Below are positions 27,000 to 35,672 of a stretch of DNA of 64,000 nucleotides, in pieces. The translations under genes were made by a program, and so were the position numbers. The DNA comes from Streptomyces sp. NBC_00536 (lineage in GTDB: Bacteria > Actinomycetota > Actinomycetes > Streptomycetales > Streptomycetaceae), in NCBI RefSeq assembly GCF_036346295.1, contig NZ_CP107819.1, forward strand, positions 2,604,001 through 2,668,000. The letters run 5' to 3'. A model generated the notes under the pieces. The model did no database searches, was not told where the DNA came from, and was given only the letters and a program-made list of their open reading frames with translations. Position 1 is the stretch's first letter, and every line of letters begins with the position of its first letter.

Positions 27000-27750
27000 C
27001 GACCAGCGCGGAGACCACCGTCAGCAGCACGACCCGCACGAAGCCGCTGCCCTTCTTCAGTGCCATCCGGGCGCCCGCCATCCCGCCGATCAGGTTGAAC
27101 GCGGCCATCAGGGCGGCCAGCTGCCACATCACCTGGCCCTTGGAGGCGAAGACGGCGAGCGCCCCGGCGTTGGTGCCGACGTTCACGATCTTGGCGGTGG
27201 CGGAGGCGGTGACCAGGTCGAGGTGGAGCAGTGCGGTGAGCGCGAGGACGAGGAAGGTGCCGGTGCCGGGCCCGATCAGGCCGTCGTAGAAGCCGATGCC
27301 CAGACCGGCCAGCCCGATCGCGGCGACGACGCGCCGTCGGCTGACGGGGCCGGTGGCCGGGGCGGATCCGAAGCCGGGGCGGAAGATCACGAACGCGGCG
27401 ACCAGCAGCAGGACCACCATGATCACCGGGCGCATGGTGTCCTTGCTGAACGCGCCCGCGAGCAGTGCCCCGCCCGCGGCCCCGGCCATCGCGGCCAGGC
27501 CGATCCGGGCCGCGATGCCCACGTCGACCGGGGCCTTGCGGGCGTACGTCACCGCCGCACCCGTGGTGCCGACGATGGCCACCGCCTTGTTGGTGCCGAG
27601 GGCGTGCGTCAGCGGTACGTTCGCCGGGAGGCCGAGCATCAGGGCGGGCAGGAGCAGCAGTCCGCCGCCACCGACCACCGCGTCGATCCAGCCCGCGGCG
27701 GCCGCGGCCGCGCACAGCACGATGATCATGGTTGTTGATATGTCAGGCAC
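26971..27750 (-). CDS. TauE/SafE family permease
   Basis: A 259-residue membrane protein with about eight hydrophobic segments and the family motifs GGGLLLLPALMLGLP near the N-terminus and GFYDGLIGPGTGTFLVLAL in the second half. The family exports sulfite or organosulfur anions, but the substrate of this member cannot be read from sequence. The start is ATG 27750. No sulfur metabolism gene is next to it. It shares no operon with the flavoprotein upstream (36 bp gap on the same strand); cotranscription is possible. Confidence 0.85.
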   Translation of the reverse strand: MPDISTTMIIVLCAAAAAAGWIDAVVGGGGLLLLPALMLGLPANVPLTHALGTNKAVAIVGTTGAAVTYARKAPVDVGIAARIGLAAMAGAAGGALLAGAFSKDTMRPVIMVVLLLVAAFVIFRPGFGSAPATGPVSRRRVVAAIGLAGLGIGFYDGLIGPGTGTFLVLALTALLHLDLVTASATAKIVNVGTNAGALAVFASKGQVMWQLAALMAAFNLIGGMAGARMALKKGSGFVRVVLLTVVSALVVKLGLEQWG

Positions 27751-27786
27751 GGCCTGACCTTATGGATCCGGTGGGTGCAAGGGCCA

Positions 27787-28152
27787 TCAATCCCTGGAAA
27801 CTTGCGCAAGGTTTGAGCTTGGAGCAGCGGGATTCCGGTCAGGCGCGACCGGAGCGGACGGCTCCACCGCGGCCGTCAGCACCGTCGCGGCGAGGACGCT
27901 GGCCAGGCCGAGCCCGGCGGCGACCCGGCGCGCGGGCGGTACGGCGCTCAGCGCGGCCCACAGCGCCAGGTGCGCCGGTGGCTTGCGGTGCCGGGCACGG
28001 GCCGCCCGGGCCGCCCGGGCGGTCGGAGCGCCTGCCTCCGGCCCGGCGACGGGACCGGTGACGGGCCCGGCGACGGGCAGGGCGATGTGCAGCGGGTGAC
28101 GCATGACGCGGAGGCCTCTCGGGGTCCGGGACATCGGAAACTCCTCGGACAT
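27787..28152 (-). CDS. Small membrane protein coupled to the ferric-reductase-like gene
   Basis: A 121-residue protein with a Gly/Pro/Ala-rich N-terminal half, a basic segment (ARAARARHRKPP) and one or two hydrophobic stretches (LALWAALSAVPP; VAAGLGLASVLAATVLTAAV). Its ATG at 28152 overlaps the stop of the upstream flavoprotein gene (ATGA), and an alternative ATG exists at 28134. I do not recognise it. The tight coupling suggests a subunit or assembly helper for the flavoprotein. Repeated GPVTGP and GPVAGP units echo the repetitive N-terminus of its neighbour. Confidence 0.55.
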   Translation of the reverse strand: MSEEFPMSRTPRGLRVMRHPLHIALPVAGPVTGPVAGPEAGAPTARAARAARARHRKPPAHLALWAALSAVPPARRVAAGLGLASVLAATVLTAAVEPSAPVAPDRNPAAPSSNLAQVSRD

Positions 28153-29675
28153 CAGGAACTGAAGCATTCGGAATGGATACGTCCGCCGGGCACCCCGGCC
28201 CGCAGCAGCGCGGCCCTCGTCGTCCGGGTCATCCCCGGCGGCCCGCACAGGTAGACGTCGTGCTCGGCCAGCCCGGGCACCAGGTCGGCCAGCGCCCGCG
28301 CCGCCAGCGGATCGTACGGAGCGTCCGAGGGCCCGAGCAGGTAGTGCAGCCGGGCCCCGCGCCCGGCGGCGATGGCCTCCAGTTCGGACCGCAGGACGAG
28401 GTGTTCCTCGGCCCGCGCCCGGTAGAGCAGGGTGATCTCCCCGGGGCCCCCGGGCAGGGTCTCGAACAGCGCCCGCATCGGGGTGATCCCGACCCCGCCC
28501 GCGATGAGCAGCACCCGCGGCCGGGTCCGGCGGGCCGCGGTGAGCGCGCCGAAGGGGCCGGTGGCGAGCACCCGGGTGCCGGGGCGCAGCCTGCGGATCC
28601 GGCGGGTGTGGCCGCCCAGCGCCTTCACGGTGATCCGGAGCGTGTCGCCCCGGACGGGGGCGGACAGGGAGAACGGCAGGGCGGTGTGCCACAGCCGCCG
28701 CCGGAGGAACCGCCAGCGCAGGAACTGGCCCGGCTCGGCGTGCAGTTCGGCGAGGTGGGCGCCGTGGATGACCACGGACACCACTCCGGGCCCTTCGTCG
28801 CGCACCTCCAGGACCCGCAGCGCGTGCCGCAGGGCCTGGCGCACGGGCACCACGCCCCGGTACCAGAGCAGCAGGACCGCGACCACGGTGTGCGCGAGGG
28901 CCCAGAACCAGCCGACGGGGCGCAGGTCGGGGCCCGCGAGCTGGTGCACGAAGGCGAGCGCGGCGGCGAGGTGGGCCAGCAGGTGCACCCCGCGCCAGGT
29001 TTCGTGGGAGACCCGGCGGCGTACCGCCCGGGCAGAGGTCACCCCGACGCAGACCAGCAGCCCGGTCCCGGCGGCCGCAGCGGCGAGCGCCGGGTAGCCC
29101 ATGAGGTCCCGGGCCGCGGACAGCACGTCGAGCCCGCCGTGGACGGCGTACCCGAGCAGGGCGAAGAGGGCGTGGCCGAAGCAGAGCAGCAGGACGTGCC
29201 GGCCGCCGGAGGCGTGCCAGCGGGCCAGCCGGTCGGCGCCCACCCCGTGTTCGACGGCGGGCACCCGGGCCATCAGGAAGAGCATGACGAGGACCCCGTA
29301 CCCGGCGAGCAGGCCGGTGAGGTGCGCGGCGGTCGCGAAGAGGGCGTCGGGGCGGGCGGAGGGGTGCACCTGCACGGCCCACAGGAGGACCACCAGCGCG
29401 GCCCCGGCCCCCACCGCACCCCGGACCCGCCCCACCACCGTCCCGTCCACACCCGCCACACCCCGCACCCGCCCCGCCACCGTCCCGTCGGCACCCACCG
29501 CACCCCGGACCCGCCCCGCCGGGCCCGTCACCCGCCCCGTCACCCTGCCCGCCGCCGTCCCGTCCGCGCCCGGGGCCGCCCCCAGGGCGCCGCGCACCCG
29601 CGGGTCCACCGCCGTGCCCTGCCCCACGCCCTGCCCCACCGCATCTCGCATGCGGGCCACGCTAGGTGCCCGCAC
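28152..29675 (-). CDS. Ferric reductase-like transmembrane flavoprotein (ferredoxin reductase family)
   Basis: A 507-residue protein. Residues about 1-90 are an unusual repetitive hydrophilic leader with units of the type GRVRGAVGADGTVA. A ferric-reductase-like transmembrane domain follows (about 90-270; six hydrophobic segments with His pairs such as GRHVLLLCFGHALFALLGYAVH and RGVHLLAHLAAALAFVHQL is split here for length), then an FAD-binding domain (WHTALPFSLSAP) and an NAD(P)-binding domain (LIAGGVGITPMRALF, CGPPGMTRTTRAAL). It probably transfers electrons from NAD(P)H through flavin and heme across the membrane; the acceptor is unknown. The true start may lie inside the repetitive leader. 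It is divergent from the nitrite reductase operon. Confidence 0.85.
   Translation of the reverse strand: MRAPSVARMRDAVGQGVGQGTAVDPRVRGALGAAPGADGTAAGRVTGRVTGPAGRVRGAVGADGTVAGRVRGVAGVDGTVVGRVRGAVGAGAALVVLLWAVQVHPSARPDALFATAAHLTGLLAGYGVLVMLFLMARVPAVEHGVGADRLARWHASGGRHVLLLCFGHALFALLGYAVHGGLDVLSAARDLMGYPALAAAAAGTGLLVCVGVTSARAVRRRVSHETWRGVHLLAHLAAALAFVHQLAGPDLRPVGWFWALAHTVVAVLLLWYRGVVPVRQALRHALRVLEVRDEGPGVVSVVIHGAHLAELHAEPGQFLRWRFLRRRLWHTALPFSLSAPVRGDTLRITVKALGGHTRRIRRLRPGTRVLATGPFGALTAARRTRPRVLLIAGGVGITPMRALFETLPGGPGEITLLYRARAEEHLVLRSELEAIAAGRGARLHYLLGPSDAPYDPLAARALADLVPGLAEHDVYLCGPPGMTRTTRAALLRAGVPGGRIHSECFSS
29430..29570. repeat. Imperfect 42-bp tandem repeats in the N-terminal coding region of the flavoprotein
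   Basis: Minus-strand codons here encode successive variants of a 14-residue unit (GRVRGAVGADGTVA, GRVRGVAGVDGTVV, GRVRGAVGAGAAL), preceded by more degenerate copies (GRVTGRVTG). In-frame repeat expansion is the likely origin. Boundaries are approximate. Confidence 0.7.
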
Positions 29676-29710
29676 CCCCCTCCGGATGATCCTTAAGGCG
29701 GCCTTGAGGA

Positions 29711-29813
29711 ACGCCTCACAGCCCCTTAATCCGGGCCCCCGCCGCCGCCCCGCAACGCCTCACGGCCCCTTGCCCCGGGCCTCCGCCCCCTCCCCCCAGG
29801 CCTCACGGCCCCG
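29711..29813. repeat. Three imperfect direct repeats with 43-44 bp period in the nir promoter region
   Basis: The core cctcac(a/g)gcccc occurs at 29714, 29758 and 29801, each followed by a similar C-rich stretch with ccgggc. They fill most of the gap between the divergent flavoprotein and nir genes, immediately upstream of the GlnR-like box. Confidence 0.7.
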
Positions 29814-29835
29814 CGCCCCGGGCGCTGAGATGCGT

Positions 29836-29873
29836 GTTCCGTCCGGGAAACAGCGGCGATGCGGCAGGGAAAC
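29836..29873 (+). promoter_or_regulatory. GlnR box upstream of the nitrite reductase operon
   Basis: Four pentamers in exact 11-bp register: gttcc (29836), GAAAC (29847), gatgc (29858) and GAAAC (29869). This is the a1-b1-a2-b2 layout of the Streptomyces GlnR box, with both b-sites perfect. It ends 22 bp before the ATG of the first nir gene. From established knowledge nirB is a GlnR target in S. coelicolor. Confidence 0.65.
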
Positions 29874-29895
29874 AGCGGGCGCGCAGGCTGACGCC

Positions 29896-31149
29896 ATGAC
29901 CTCGCAACAGCGTGTGGTGGTGATCGGCGGCGGCCTCGCGGGCCTGCGGCTCGCGGCCCGGCTCGGCGGGGACGCGGCGGTGACCGTCCTCGGCGAGGAA
30001 CCGCACGTCCCCTACAACCGGGTGCTGCTGGCCGAGGTCCTCGCGGGCCGGTACGCCCCCGAGGTGACCGCCCTGCCCGCCCCCGGCCCGGCGCTGCGCC
30101 GGGGCGTGCGGGCGGTCCGCATCGACCGGGCCGACCGGACGGTCCACTGTGACGACGGCGGCGCGCACCGCTACGACGCCCTGGTCCTGGCCACCGGCTC
30201 CAACCCGGTGCTGCCGCCCCTGCGCGGCCTGTTCGAGCCCGACGGCCGGGACCTGCCGGACGGGGTGCACGCCTTCCGCACCATGGACGACTGCCTCGCC
30301 CTGGACCGCGCCGTCACCGCCCGCCCCGGGCTGAACGCGGCGGTCATCGGAGGCGGGCTGCTCGGCGTGTCCGCCGCCCGCGCCCTCGCCGAACGCGGCG
30401 TACGGGTCGTACTGGCCCAGCAGGGCACCCGGCTGATGGAGCGCCAGCTCGACGAGGACGCCTCGGCCCTGCTCCACGCCCACCTCGGCGAACTCGGCGT
30501 CGAGATCCACACCGAGTGCCGGGTGCGCGGCCTGGCCACCCGGGCGGACGGCGCCGGGCGCCGGGTCACGGGCGTCGACCTCGCCGTGGGCCTGCGCCTC
30601 GACGCCGATCTCGTCGTCCTGGCCTGCGGGGTGCGCCCGCGCACCGGGCTGGCCCGGGCCGCGGGCCTCGACGTACGCAACGGCGTCGTGGTCGACGACG
30701 GGCTGCGGACCAGCGACCCGCGGATCCATGCCATCGGCGACTGCGCCGAACACGCGGGCCGCGTGTACGGCCTCGCCGGGCCCGCACTGGAGCAGGCCGA
30801 CGCCCTCGCGTCCCTCCTCACCGGCGGCGCCCACGGCGGATCCGGGCGGCCGGACTACACCGGCACCCGCGCCCTCACCCGGCTCACCCTGTCCGCCGGA
30901 CCGCGCCCCCTGGACCTCGCCGCCTTCGGCGAGACCACCCCGCTGCCCGGGGACGACGTACTGCGGCTCTCCGACGCCACCCGGCGCACCTACCGCAAGG
31001 TCGTGGTCCGCGGCGACCGCCTGGTCGGCGGGGTCCTGCTCGGCGAACTCTCCACCGTGGGCGCCCTCGCCCGCAGCTGGGAGGGCGACGAGCCCCTGCG
31101 CGCGCACGACGACCTCTCCCACCTGCTCACCGACGACGGAGGCTCCTGA
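29896..31149 (+). CDS. FAD/NAD(P)-dependent oxidoreductase of the nitrite reductase operon
   Basis: A 417-residue flavoprotein related to the N-terminal half of NirB. FAD-binding GGGLAGLRLAARLGG is near residue 9, LVLATGSNPVLPPLRG near 95, NAD-binding GGGLLGVSAARALAERGV near 150 and RIHAIGDCAEHAG near 275. It ends in a small C-terminal domain. It is first in the operon with nirB (2-bp gap) and nirD, so it likely supplies electrons to nitrite or nitrate reduction; it may act as electron donor for nitrate reductase NasA, which lacks its own reductase. This role is inference. The ATG at 29896 is the first in the frame with protein-like sequence. Confidence 0.87.
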   Translation: MTSQQRVVVIGGGLAGLRLAARLGGDAAVTVLGEEPHVPYNRVLLAEVLAGRYAPEVTALPAPGPALRRGVRAVRIDRADRTVHCDDGGAHRYDALVLATGSNPVLPPLRGLFEPDGRDLPDGVHAFRTMDDCLALDRAVTARPGLNAAVIGGGLLGVSAARALAERGVRVVLAQQGTRLMERQLDEDASALLHAHLGELGVEIHTECRVRGLATRADGAGRRVTGVDLAVGLRLDADLVVLACGVRPRTGLARAAGLDVRNGVVVDDGLRTSDPRIHAIGDCAEHAGRVYGLAGPALEQADALASLLTGGAHGGSGRPDYTGTRALTRLTLSAGPRPLDLAAFGETTPLPGDDVLRLSDATRRTYRKVVVRGDRLVGGVLLGELSTVGALARSWEGDEPLRAHDDLSHLLTDDGGS

Positions 31150-31151
31150 AC

Positions 31152-33692
31152 ATGGCCGCATCCACGACGCCCACCCCCGCGATCGTGCTCATCGGGCACG
31201 GGATGGTCGGCCAGCGCTACCTGGAGGCGCTCGCCGAGCGCGGCGCGACCGCCACCCACCGGATCACCGTGCTCTGCGAGGAGCCGCGCCCGGCCTACGA
31301 CCGCGTCCACCTCACCTCGTACTTCTCCGGCAGCTCCGCCGAGGACCTGTCGCTGACCCCCGAGGGGTTCATGGCCTCGAACGGGATCGAGCTGCACCTC
31401 GACGACCCCGCCGAGCACATCGACCGGGAGGCCCGCACGGTCACCTCCCGCTCGGGCCGGGTCTTCCCGTACGACGTGCTGGTCCTGGCGACCGGCAGCT
31501 ACCCCTTCGTGCCGCCCGTACCGGGCAAGGACGCACCCGGCTGCTTCGTCTACCGCACCATCGAGGACCTCCTCGCCATCGAGGCGTACGCGAAGGGCCG
31601 CACCAGCGGCGCGGTCATCGGCGGCGGCCTGCTGGGCCTGGAGGCGGCCGGCGCGCTCCAGGGGCTCGGACTGGCCACCCGGGTCGTGGAGTTCGCGCCC
31701 CGGCTGATGCCCGCGCAGATCGACGACGGCGGCGGCGCGGCCCTGCTGCGCACCATCGAGTCGATGGGCCTGACCGTGCACACCGGTGTCGGCACCCAGG
31801 AGGTGCTCACCGGAGCGGACGGCTCCGTCAGCGGGATGGCGCTCTCCGACGGGTCCTCGGTCGAGACGGAACTCGTCGTCTTCTCCGCCGGGGTCCGCCC
31901 CCGCGACCAGCTCGCCCGCGCCGCCGGGCTGGAGGTGGGCGAGCGCGGCGGGATCGGGGTCGACGCCCACTGCCGCACCTCGGACCCGCGGGTCTACGCG
32001 ATCGGCGAATGCGCCCTGGCCACCGACGGCCGGGTCTACGGCCTGGTCGCGCCCGGCTACGAGATGGCGGAGACGGCCGCGGAGGACCTGCTGGGCCGCG
32101 ACAAGCGGTTCACCGGCGCCGACCTCTCCACCAAGCTCAAGCTGCTCGGCGTGGACGTGGCCTCCTTCGGTGACGCCCACGGCGCCACCCCCGGCTGCCT
32201 CGACGTCGTGTACTCCGACTCCCGCTCCGGCATCTACAAGAAGCTCGTCGTCTCCCCCGACGGCGTCCTGCTCGGCGGGGTCCTGGTCGGTGACGCCGAC
32301 TCCTACGGGCTGCTGCGGCCGCTCACCGGCAGCGTGCCGCCCGCCGCGCCCGAGCAGCTCGTACTGCCCGCCGGAATCGGTTCCGCCGTCCAGCTCGGGC
32401 CCGCCTCGCTGCCCGACCACGCGGTCATCTGCTCCTGCCACAACGTCACGAAGAAGGCCATCACCGCCTGCGCCACCCTGCCCGAGGTCAAGAAGTGCAC
32501 CAAGGCGGGCACCGGCTGCGGAAGTTGCGTCAAGGTGATCGGCCAGCTGCTCCCGGCCCCCGCTGAGAAGGGGCTCTGCGCCTGCTTCCCCTACACCCGG
32601 GCCGAGCTGTACGAGATCGTCCGCACCCTGCGCGTGACCTCGTACGCCGGCCTCCTCGACAGCCACGGCCGGGAGGCGGCGCGCGGCGGTGACGGCTGCG
32701 AGGTCTGCAAGCCGACCGTCGGATCGATCATCGCCTCGCTCGCCCCGACCGTCGGCGCGCCCGGCTACGTACTGGCCGGGGAACAGGCCGCGCTCCAGGA
32801 CACCAACGACCACTTCCTCGCGAACCTCCAGCGCAACGGTTCGTACTCGGTCGTCCCCCGGATCCCCGGCGGCGAGATCACCCCCGACAAGCTGATCGTG
32901 ATCGGTGAGGTGGCCCGGGACTTCGGCCTCTACACGAAGATCACCGGCGGCCAGCGCATCGACCTCTTCGGCGCCCGCGTCGACCAGCTCCCGCGCATCT
33001 GGGCCCGCCTCGTCGAGGCCGGGTTCGAGTCGGGGCACGCCTACGGCAAGGCGCTGCGCACCGTGAAGTCCTGCGTGGGGCAGACCTGGTGCCGCTACGG
33101 CGTCCAGGACAGCGTCCGCATGGCCATCGACCTGGAGCTGCGCTACCGGGGCCTGCGCGCCCCGCACAAGCTGAAGTCGGCGGTGTCCGGCTGCGCCCGC
33201 GAGTGCGCGGAGGCGCAGAGCAAGGACTTCGGGGTGATCGCCACCGCGAGCGGATGGAACCTGTACGTCGGCGGCAACGGCGGGGCCACCCCGCGCCACG
33301 CGGACCTGCTGGCCCAGGACCTCTCGGACGCCGAACTGGTCCGGCTGATCGACCGGTTCCTCATGTTCTACATCCGCACCGCCGACCGGCTGGAGCGCAC
33401 CTCCGCCTGGCTGGAGCGGCTGGAGGGCGGTCTGGAGCACCTGCGGGACGTGGTCGTCCACGACTCTCTCGGGCTGTGCGGGGAGCTGGAGTCCCTGATG
33501 GCCGACCACGTGGCGCACTACCGGGACGAGTGGGCCGAGACCCTGGAGGACCCCGAGCGGCTGCGGCGGTTCGTGTCCTTCGTCAACGCGCCCGGCGCCC
33601 CCGACCCGACCGTGCAGTTCGTCGCGGAACGCGACCAGGTCAAGCCCGACCTGACCTTCTTGACCCTTGAGCCCCTGGGAGGGACCCGATGA
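31152..33692 (+). CDS. nirB: Nitrite reductase (NADH) large subunit
   Basis: An 846-residue cytoplasmic enzyme that reduces nitrite to ammonium with NAD(P)H. The N-terminal flavoprotein domain has IGHGMVGQRYLEALAERGA and GGGLLGLEAAGALQGLGLA. Next comes the BFD-like [2Fe-2S] domain with cysteines in CSCHNV (about 427) and GTGCGSC, and a further Cys-rich segment GDGCEVCKPTVGS. The sulfite/nitrite reductase domain binds siroheme and [4Fe-4S] through SCVGQTWCRYG (about 641) and GCARECAEAQ (about 681), all four cysteines present. The length matches NirB. It overlaps nirD by 4 bp (ATGA) and follows the FAD gene by 2 bp. Confidence 0.96.
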   Translation: MAASTTPTPAIVLIGHGMVGQRYLEALAERGATATHRITVLCEEPRPAYDRVHLTSYFSGSSAEDLSLTPEGFMASNGIELHLDDPAEHIDREARTVTSRSGRVFPYDVLVLATGSYPFVPPVPGKDAPGCFVYRTIEDLLAIEAYAKGRTSGAVIGGGLLGLEAAGALQGLGLATRVVEFAPRLMPAQIDDGGGAALLRTIESMGLTVHTGVGTQEVLTGADGSVSGMALSDGSSVETELVVFSAGVRPRDQLARAAGLEVGERGGIGVDAHCRTSDPRVYAIGECALATDGRVYGLVAPGYEMAETAAEDLLGRDKRFTGADLSTKLKLLGVDVASFGDAHGATPGCLDVVYSDSRSGIYKKLVVSPDGVLLGGVLVGDADSYGLLRPLTGSVPPAAPEQLVLPAGIGSAVQLGPASLPDHAVICSCHNVTKKAITACATLPEVKKCTKAGTGCGSCVKVIGQLLPAPAEKGLCACFPYTRAELYEIVRTLRVTSYAGLLDSHGREAARGGDGCEVCKPTVGSIIASLAPTVGAPGYVLAGEQAALQDTNDHFLANLQRNGSYSVVPRIPGGEITPDKLIVIGEVARDFGLYTKITGGQRIDLFGARVDQLPRIWARLVEAGFESGHAYGKALRTVKSCVGQTWCRYGVQDSVRMAIDLELRYRGLRAPHKLKSAVSGCARECAEAQSKDFGVIATASGWNLYVGGNGGATPRHADLLAQDLSDAELVRLIDRFLMFYIRTADRLERTSAWLERLEGGLEHLRDVVVHDSLGLCGELESLMADHVAHYRDEWAETLEDPERLRRFVSFVNAPGAPDPTVQFVAERDQVKPDLTFLTLEPLGGTR

Positions 33693-34060
33693 CCGTGGAA
33701 CTGCGTTGCGCGGAAGGCTGGCTGACGGTGTGCGAGTACACCGCGCTCACCCCGGGGCGCGGGGTGGCGGCCCTGCTGCCGGACGGGACCCAGGCCGCGG
33801 TGTTCGTCGACCGCGCGGGGCGCACGTACGCCATCGGCAACCAGGACCCCTTCACCGGGGCGCAGGTGCTCTCGCGCGGGCTGGTGGGATGCGTGGAGGG
33901 GCGGCCGTTCGTGGCATCGCCGCTGCTCAAGCAGCGCTTCGACCTGGCGACGGGGCGGTGCCTGGACGACGAGGCGGTGGCGGTCCGGACGTACCCCGTA
34001 CGGACCGCCGCGACCTCCTCGGTGCCGGCTTGGACGGCTTGGACGGCTTGGACGGCTTAG
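33689..34060 (+). CDS. nirD: Nitrite reductase small subunit
   Basis: A 123-residue Rieske-like NirD. As usual in NirD, the Rieske iron ligands are missing: the FAVFVDRAGRTYAIGNQDPF region has the fold pattern but not the paired Cys-His motifs. NirD supports NirB activity. Its ATG overlaps the nirB stop. The C-terminus is odd: it ends PAWTAWTAWTA, encoded by a 9-bp tandem repeat (gcttggacg), a late addition after the conserved fold. Its stop overlaps that of the convergent VOC gene. Confidence 0.93.
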   Translation: MTVELRCAEGWLTVCEYTALTPGRGVAALLPDGTQAAVFVDRAGRTYAIGNQDPFTGAQVLSRGLVGCVEGRPFVASPLLKQRFDLATGRCLDDEAVAVRTYPVRTAATSSVPAWTAWTAWTA

Positions 34061-34461
34061 CCCTGGACGGCCGCCGGGTCCATCCACATGATCTCCCAGG
34101 TGTGGCCGTCGAGGTCCTCGAAGGCGCGGCCGTACATGAAGCCGTGGTCCTGGGGGGCGCGGGGCTCGGTGGCGCCCGCCCCGACCGCCCCGTCGACCAG
34201 TTCGTCGACGGCGGTGCGGCTCTCGGCGCTCAGACACAGCAGCACCTCGGTGGAGGTGGACGTGTCGGTGATGGCCTTGTGGGTGAAGTCCTTGAAGCGG
34301 GCCTCGGTCATGAGCATCGCGACGATGGTGTCGCTGATGACCATGGAGGCGGCGTTCTCGTCGCTGAACTGGGCGTTGAAGGTGTAGCCGAGCTTCGCCC
34401 AGAACGCCTTGCTGGCGTCCAGGTCCTTGACCGACAGATTGACGAAAATCATCGTTGACAT
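34057..34461 (-). CDS. VOC-family (glyoxalase/dioxygenase fold) protein
   Basis: A 134-residue protein with two beta-alpha-beta-beta-beta halves of the VOC superfamily: IFVNLSVKDLDASKAFWAKLGYTF at the start and FMYGRAFEDLDGHTWEIMWMDP at the end. The C-terminal Glu in TWEI is a typical metal ligand position. The sequence resembles the YeaE/PhnB-type lactoylglutathione lyase-like proteins whose substrate is unknown. It stands alone, convergent with nirD; their stop codons overlap by 3 bp. Confidence 0.83.
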   Translation of the reverse strand: MSTMIFVNLSVKDLDASKAFWAKLGYTFNAQFSDENAASMVISDTIVAMLMTEARFKDFTHKAITDTSTSTEVLLCLSAESRTAVDELVDGAVGAGATEPRAPQDHGFMYGRAFEDLDGHTWEIMWMDPAAVQG

Positions 34462-34619
34462 CTCGGGATCGCTCCTCTAGAGCCCGCACGCACCGCCCCC
34501 CGTGGAGCGGTGTCCGGTGCTTGCGAGGGGTAGACCGCGGCCCCGCCGGAAACTCATCGCTCCACGGAAAAACTTTTCGTTCCGGCACGCGGTTACCGCC
34601 GCGGCCGGAGAAATGAAGC

Positions 34620-34648
34620 CCCCGGGGCCCCGCGAAGGGGCCCCGGGG
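34620..34648 (-). terminator. Hairpin terminator after the winged-helix regulator
   Basis: A perfect 12-bp stem (ccccggggcccc / ggggccccgggg) with loop gcgaa, 25 bp beyond the regulator stop. The stem arms are themselves near-palindromic. Confidence 0.65.
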
Positions 34649-34673
34649 ACGCTCACAGGGCCCCGGAGGGCCG

Positions 34674-35672
34674 TTACGAGGCCACCGCGCCGCCCTTCAG
34701 CAGGGCCGCGCCCAGCGGGGTCACCGTGTGCAGCACCGCGCTGCCCCGGCGCAGGGTCGTGACCAGGCCCGCCTCCCGCATCACGCAGGCGTGCTGGCTG
34801 GCCGAGGCCAGCGAGACCCCGGCCCGGCGGGCCAGTTCACTGGTCGTCGCCCCGTCCCCGATGGCCCGCAGGACCACCGAGCGGGTGTGCCCGACGAGTT
34901 TGCCCAGGGTCCGCTGGCGCTGCTCCTCCACGGGCCGGGCCGCCTCGCCGCCGGTCTGGGCCGAGGCGAGCTGCGCCGCGGCCGGGTAGACCAGGACCGG
35001 CGGCAGTTCCGGGTCGTGCAGGGTCACCGCCGTGCGCCGGCAGAAGAAGGACGGCTGGAGCAGCAGGCCGCGCCCGCGCAGCCGGACGTCCCGGTCCACC
35101 GGGTAGTCGCACTCCAGCACCGGTGCCCGCCACCGCAGCATCGGCGGCAGCGAGGCGAGCAGTTCGTCCGCCCCGCCGTCGAGCAACGCGCGGCCCCTGG
35201 CGGCCCGCTCGGCCTCGATCTGCGCCTGGATGTGCGTCCAGTACGGCTCCACGGCCGCCCGGTGGTACCCGCGCAGCTCGTCCATGAGCCGCGGCAGGTG
35301 CCGCGGGCCGTCGTCGGCGAAGTCCCGCAGCCGCGGCGAGGGCTGTGCCCCCTGCCCCAGCACGACGAGCTCCCGGCGCATCCGCTCGGGCCTGATCCCG
35401 CGCAGCGCGTCGAGCCCCATGTCCCATCCGTACTGACCCTCGACCGGGGTCAGGAAATCCGGGAAATAGCCGCGACTCGGTATGAGCGCACCGAGCAAAC
35501 GTGTTTCACTATTCAACCTGCTCCGCGTTGTTGTACGCCATTCACCGAACAACCGGACATCACGCCGGTCCCTTAAACGGTGAAAACTGAGAATCGTTTC
35601 CCACAACGCATCGGGACGCCCTGCCATCCGTACGCGTGCCAGGTCCACTCCAGTGAAATGGATACGAAGCAC
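34674..35672 (-). CDS. ArsR-type winged-helix transcriptional regulator with a large N-terminal domain
   Basis: A 332-residue protein. The C-terminal 90 residues form an ArsR-like winged helix: LVGHTRSVVLRAIGDGATT, then the recognition region ELARRAGVSLASASQHACVM and the wing VTTLRRGSAVLHTVTPLG. The N-terminal 230 residues (starting LRIHFTGVDLARVRMAG) form the conserved domain found with such regulators in Streptomyces, whose ligand is unknown. GTG 35672 is preferred because VLRIHFTGVDLARVR is the usual start of this group and a G-rich sequence lies just upstream; a longer frame to 35729 is Cys-rich and unlike the family. Its target is unknown. No divergent gene is adjacent: 481 bp separate it from the ppdk stop. 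Confidence 0.82.
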   Translation of the reverse strand: MLRIHFTGVDLARVRMAGRPDALWETILSFHRLRDRRDVRLFGEWRTTTRSRLNSETRLLGALIPSRGYFPDFLTPVEGQYGWDMGLDALRGIRPERMRRELVVLGQGAQPSPRLRDFADDGPRHLPRLMDELRGYHRAAVEPYWTHIQAQIEAERAARGRALLDGGADELLASLPPMLRWRAPVLECDYPVDRDVRLRGRGLLLQPSFFCRRTAVTLHDPELPPVLVYPAAAQLASAQTGGEAARPVEEQRQRTLGKLVGHTRSVVLRAIGDGATTSELARRAGVSLASASQHACVMREAGLVTTLRRGSAVLHTVTPLGAALLKGGAVAS

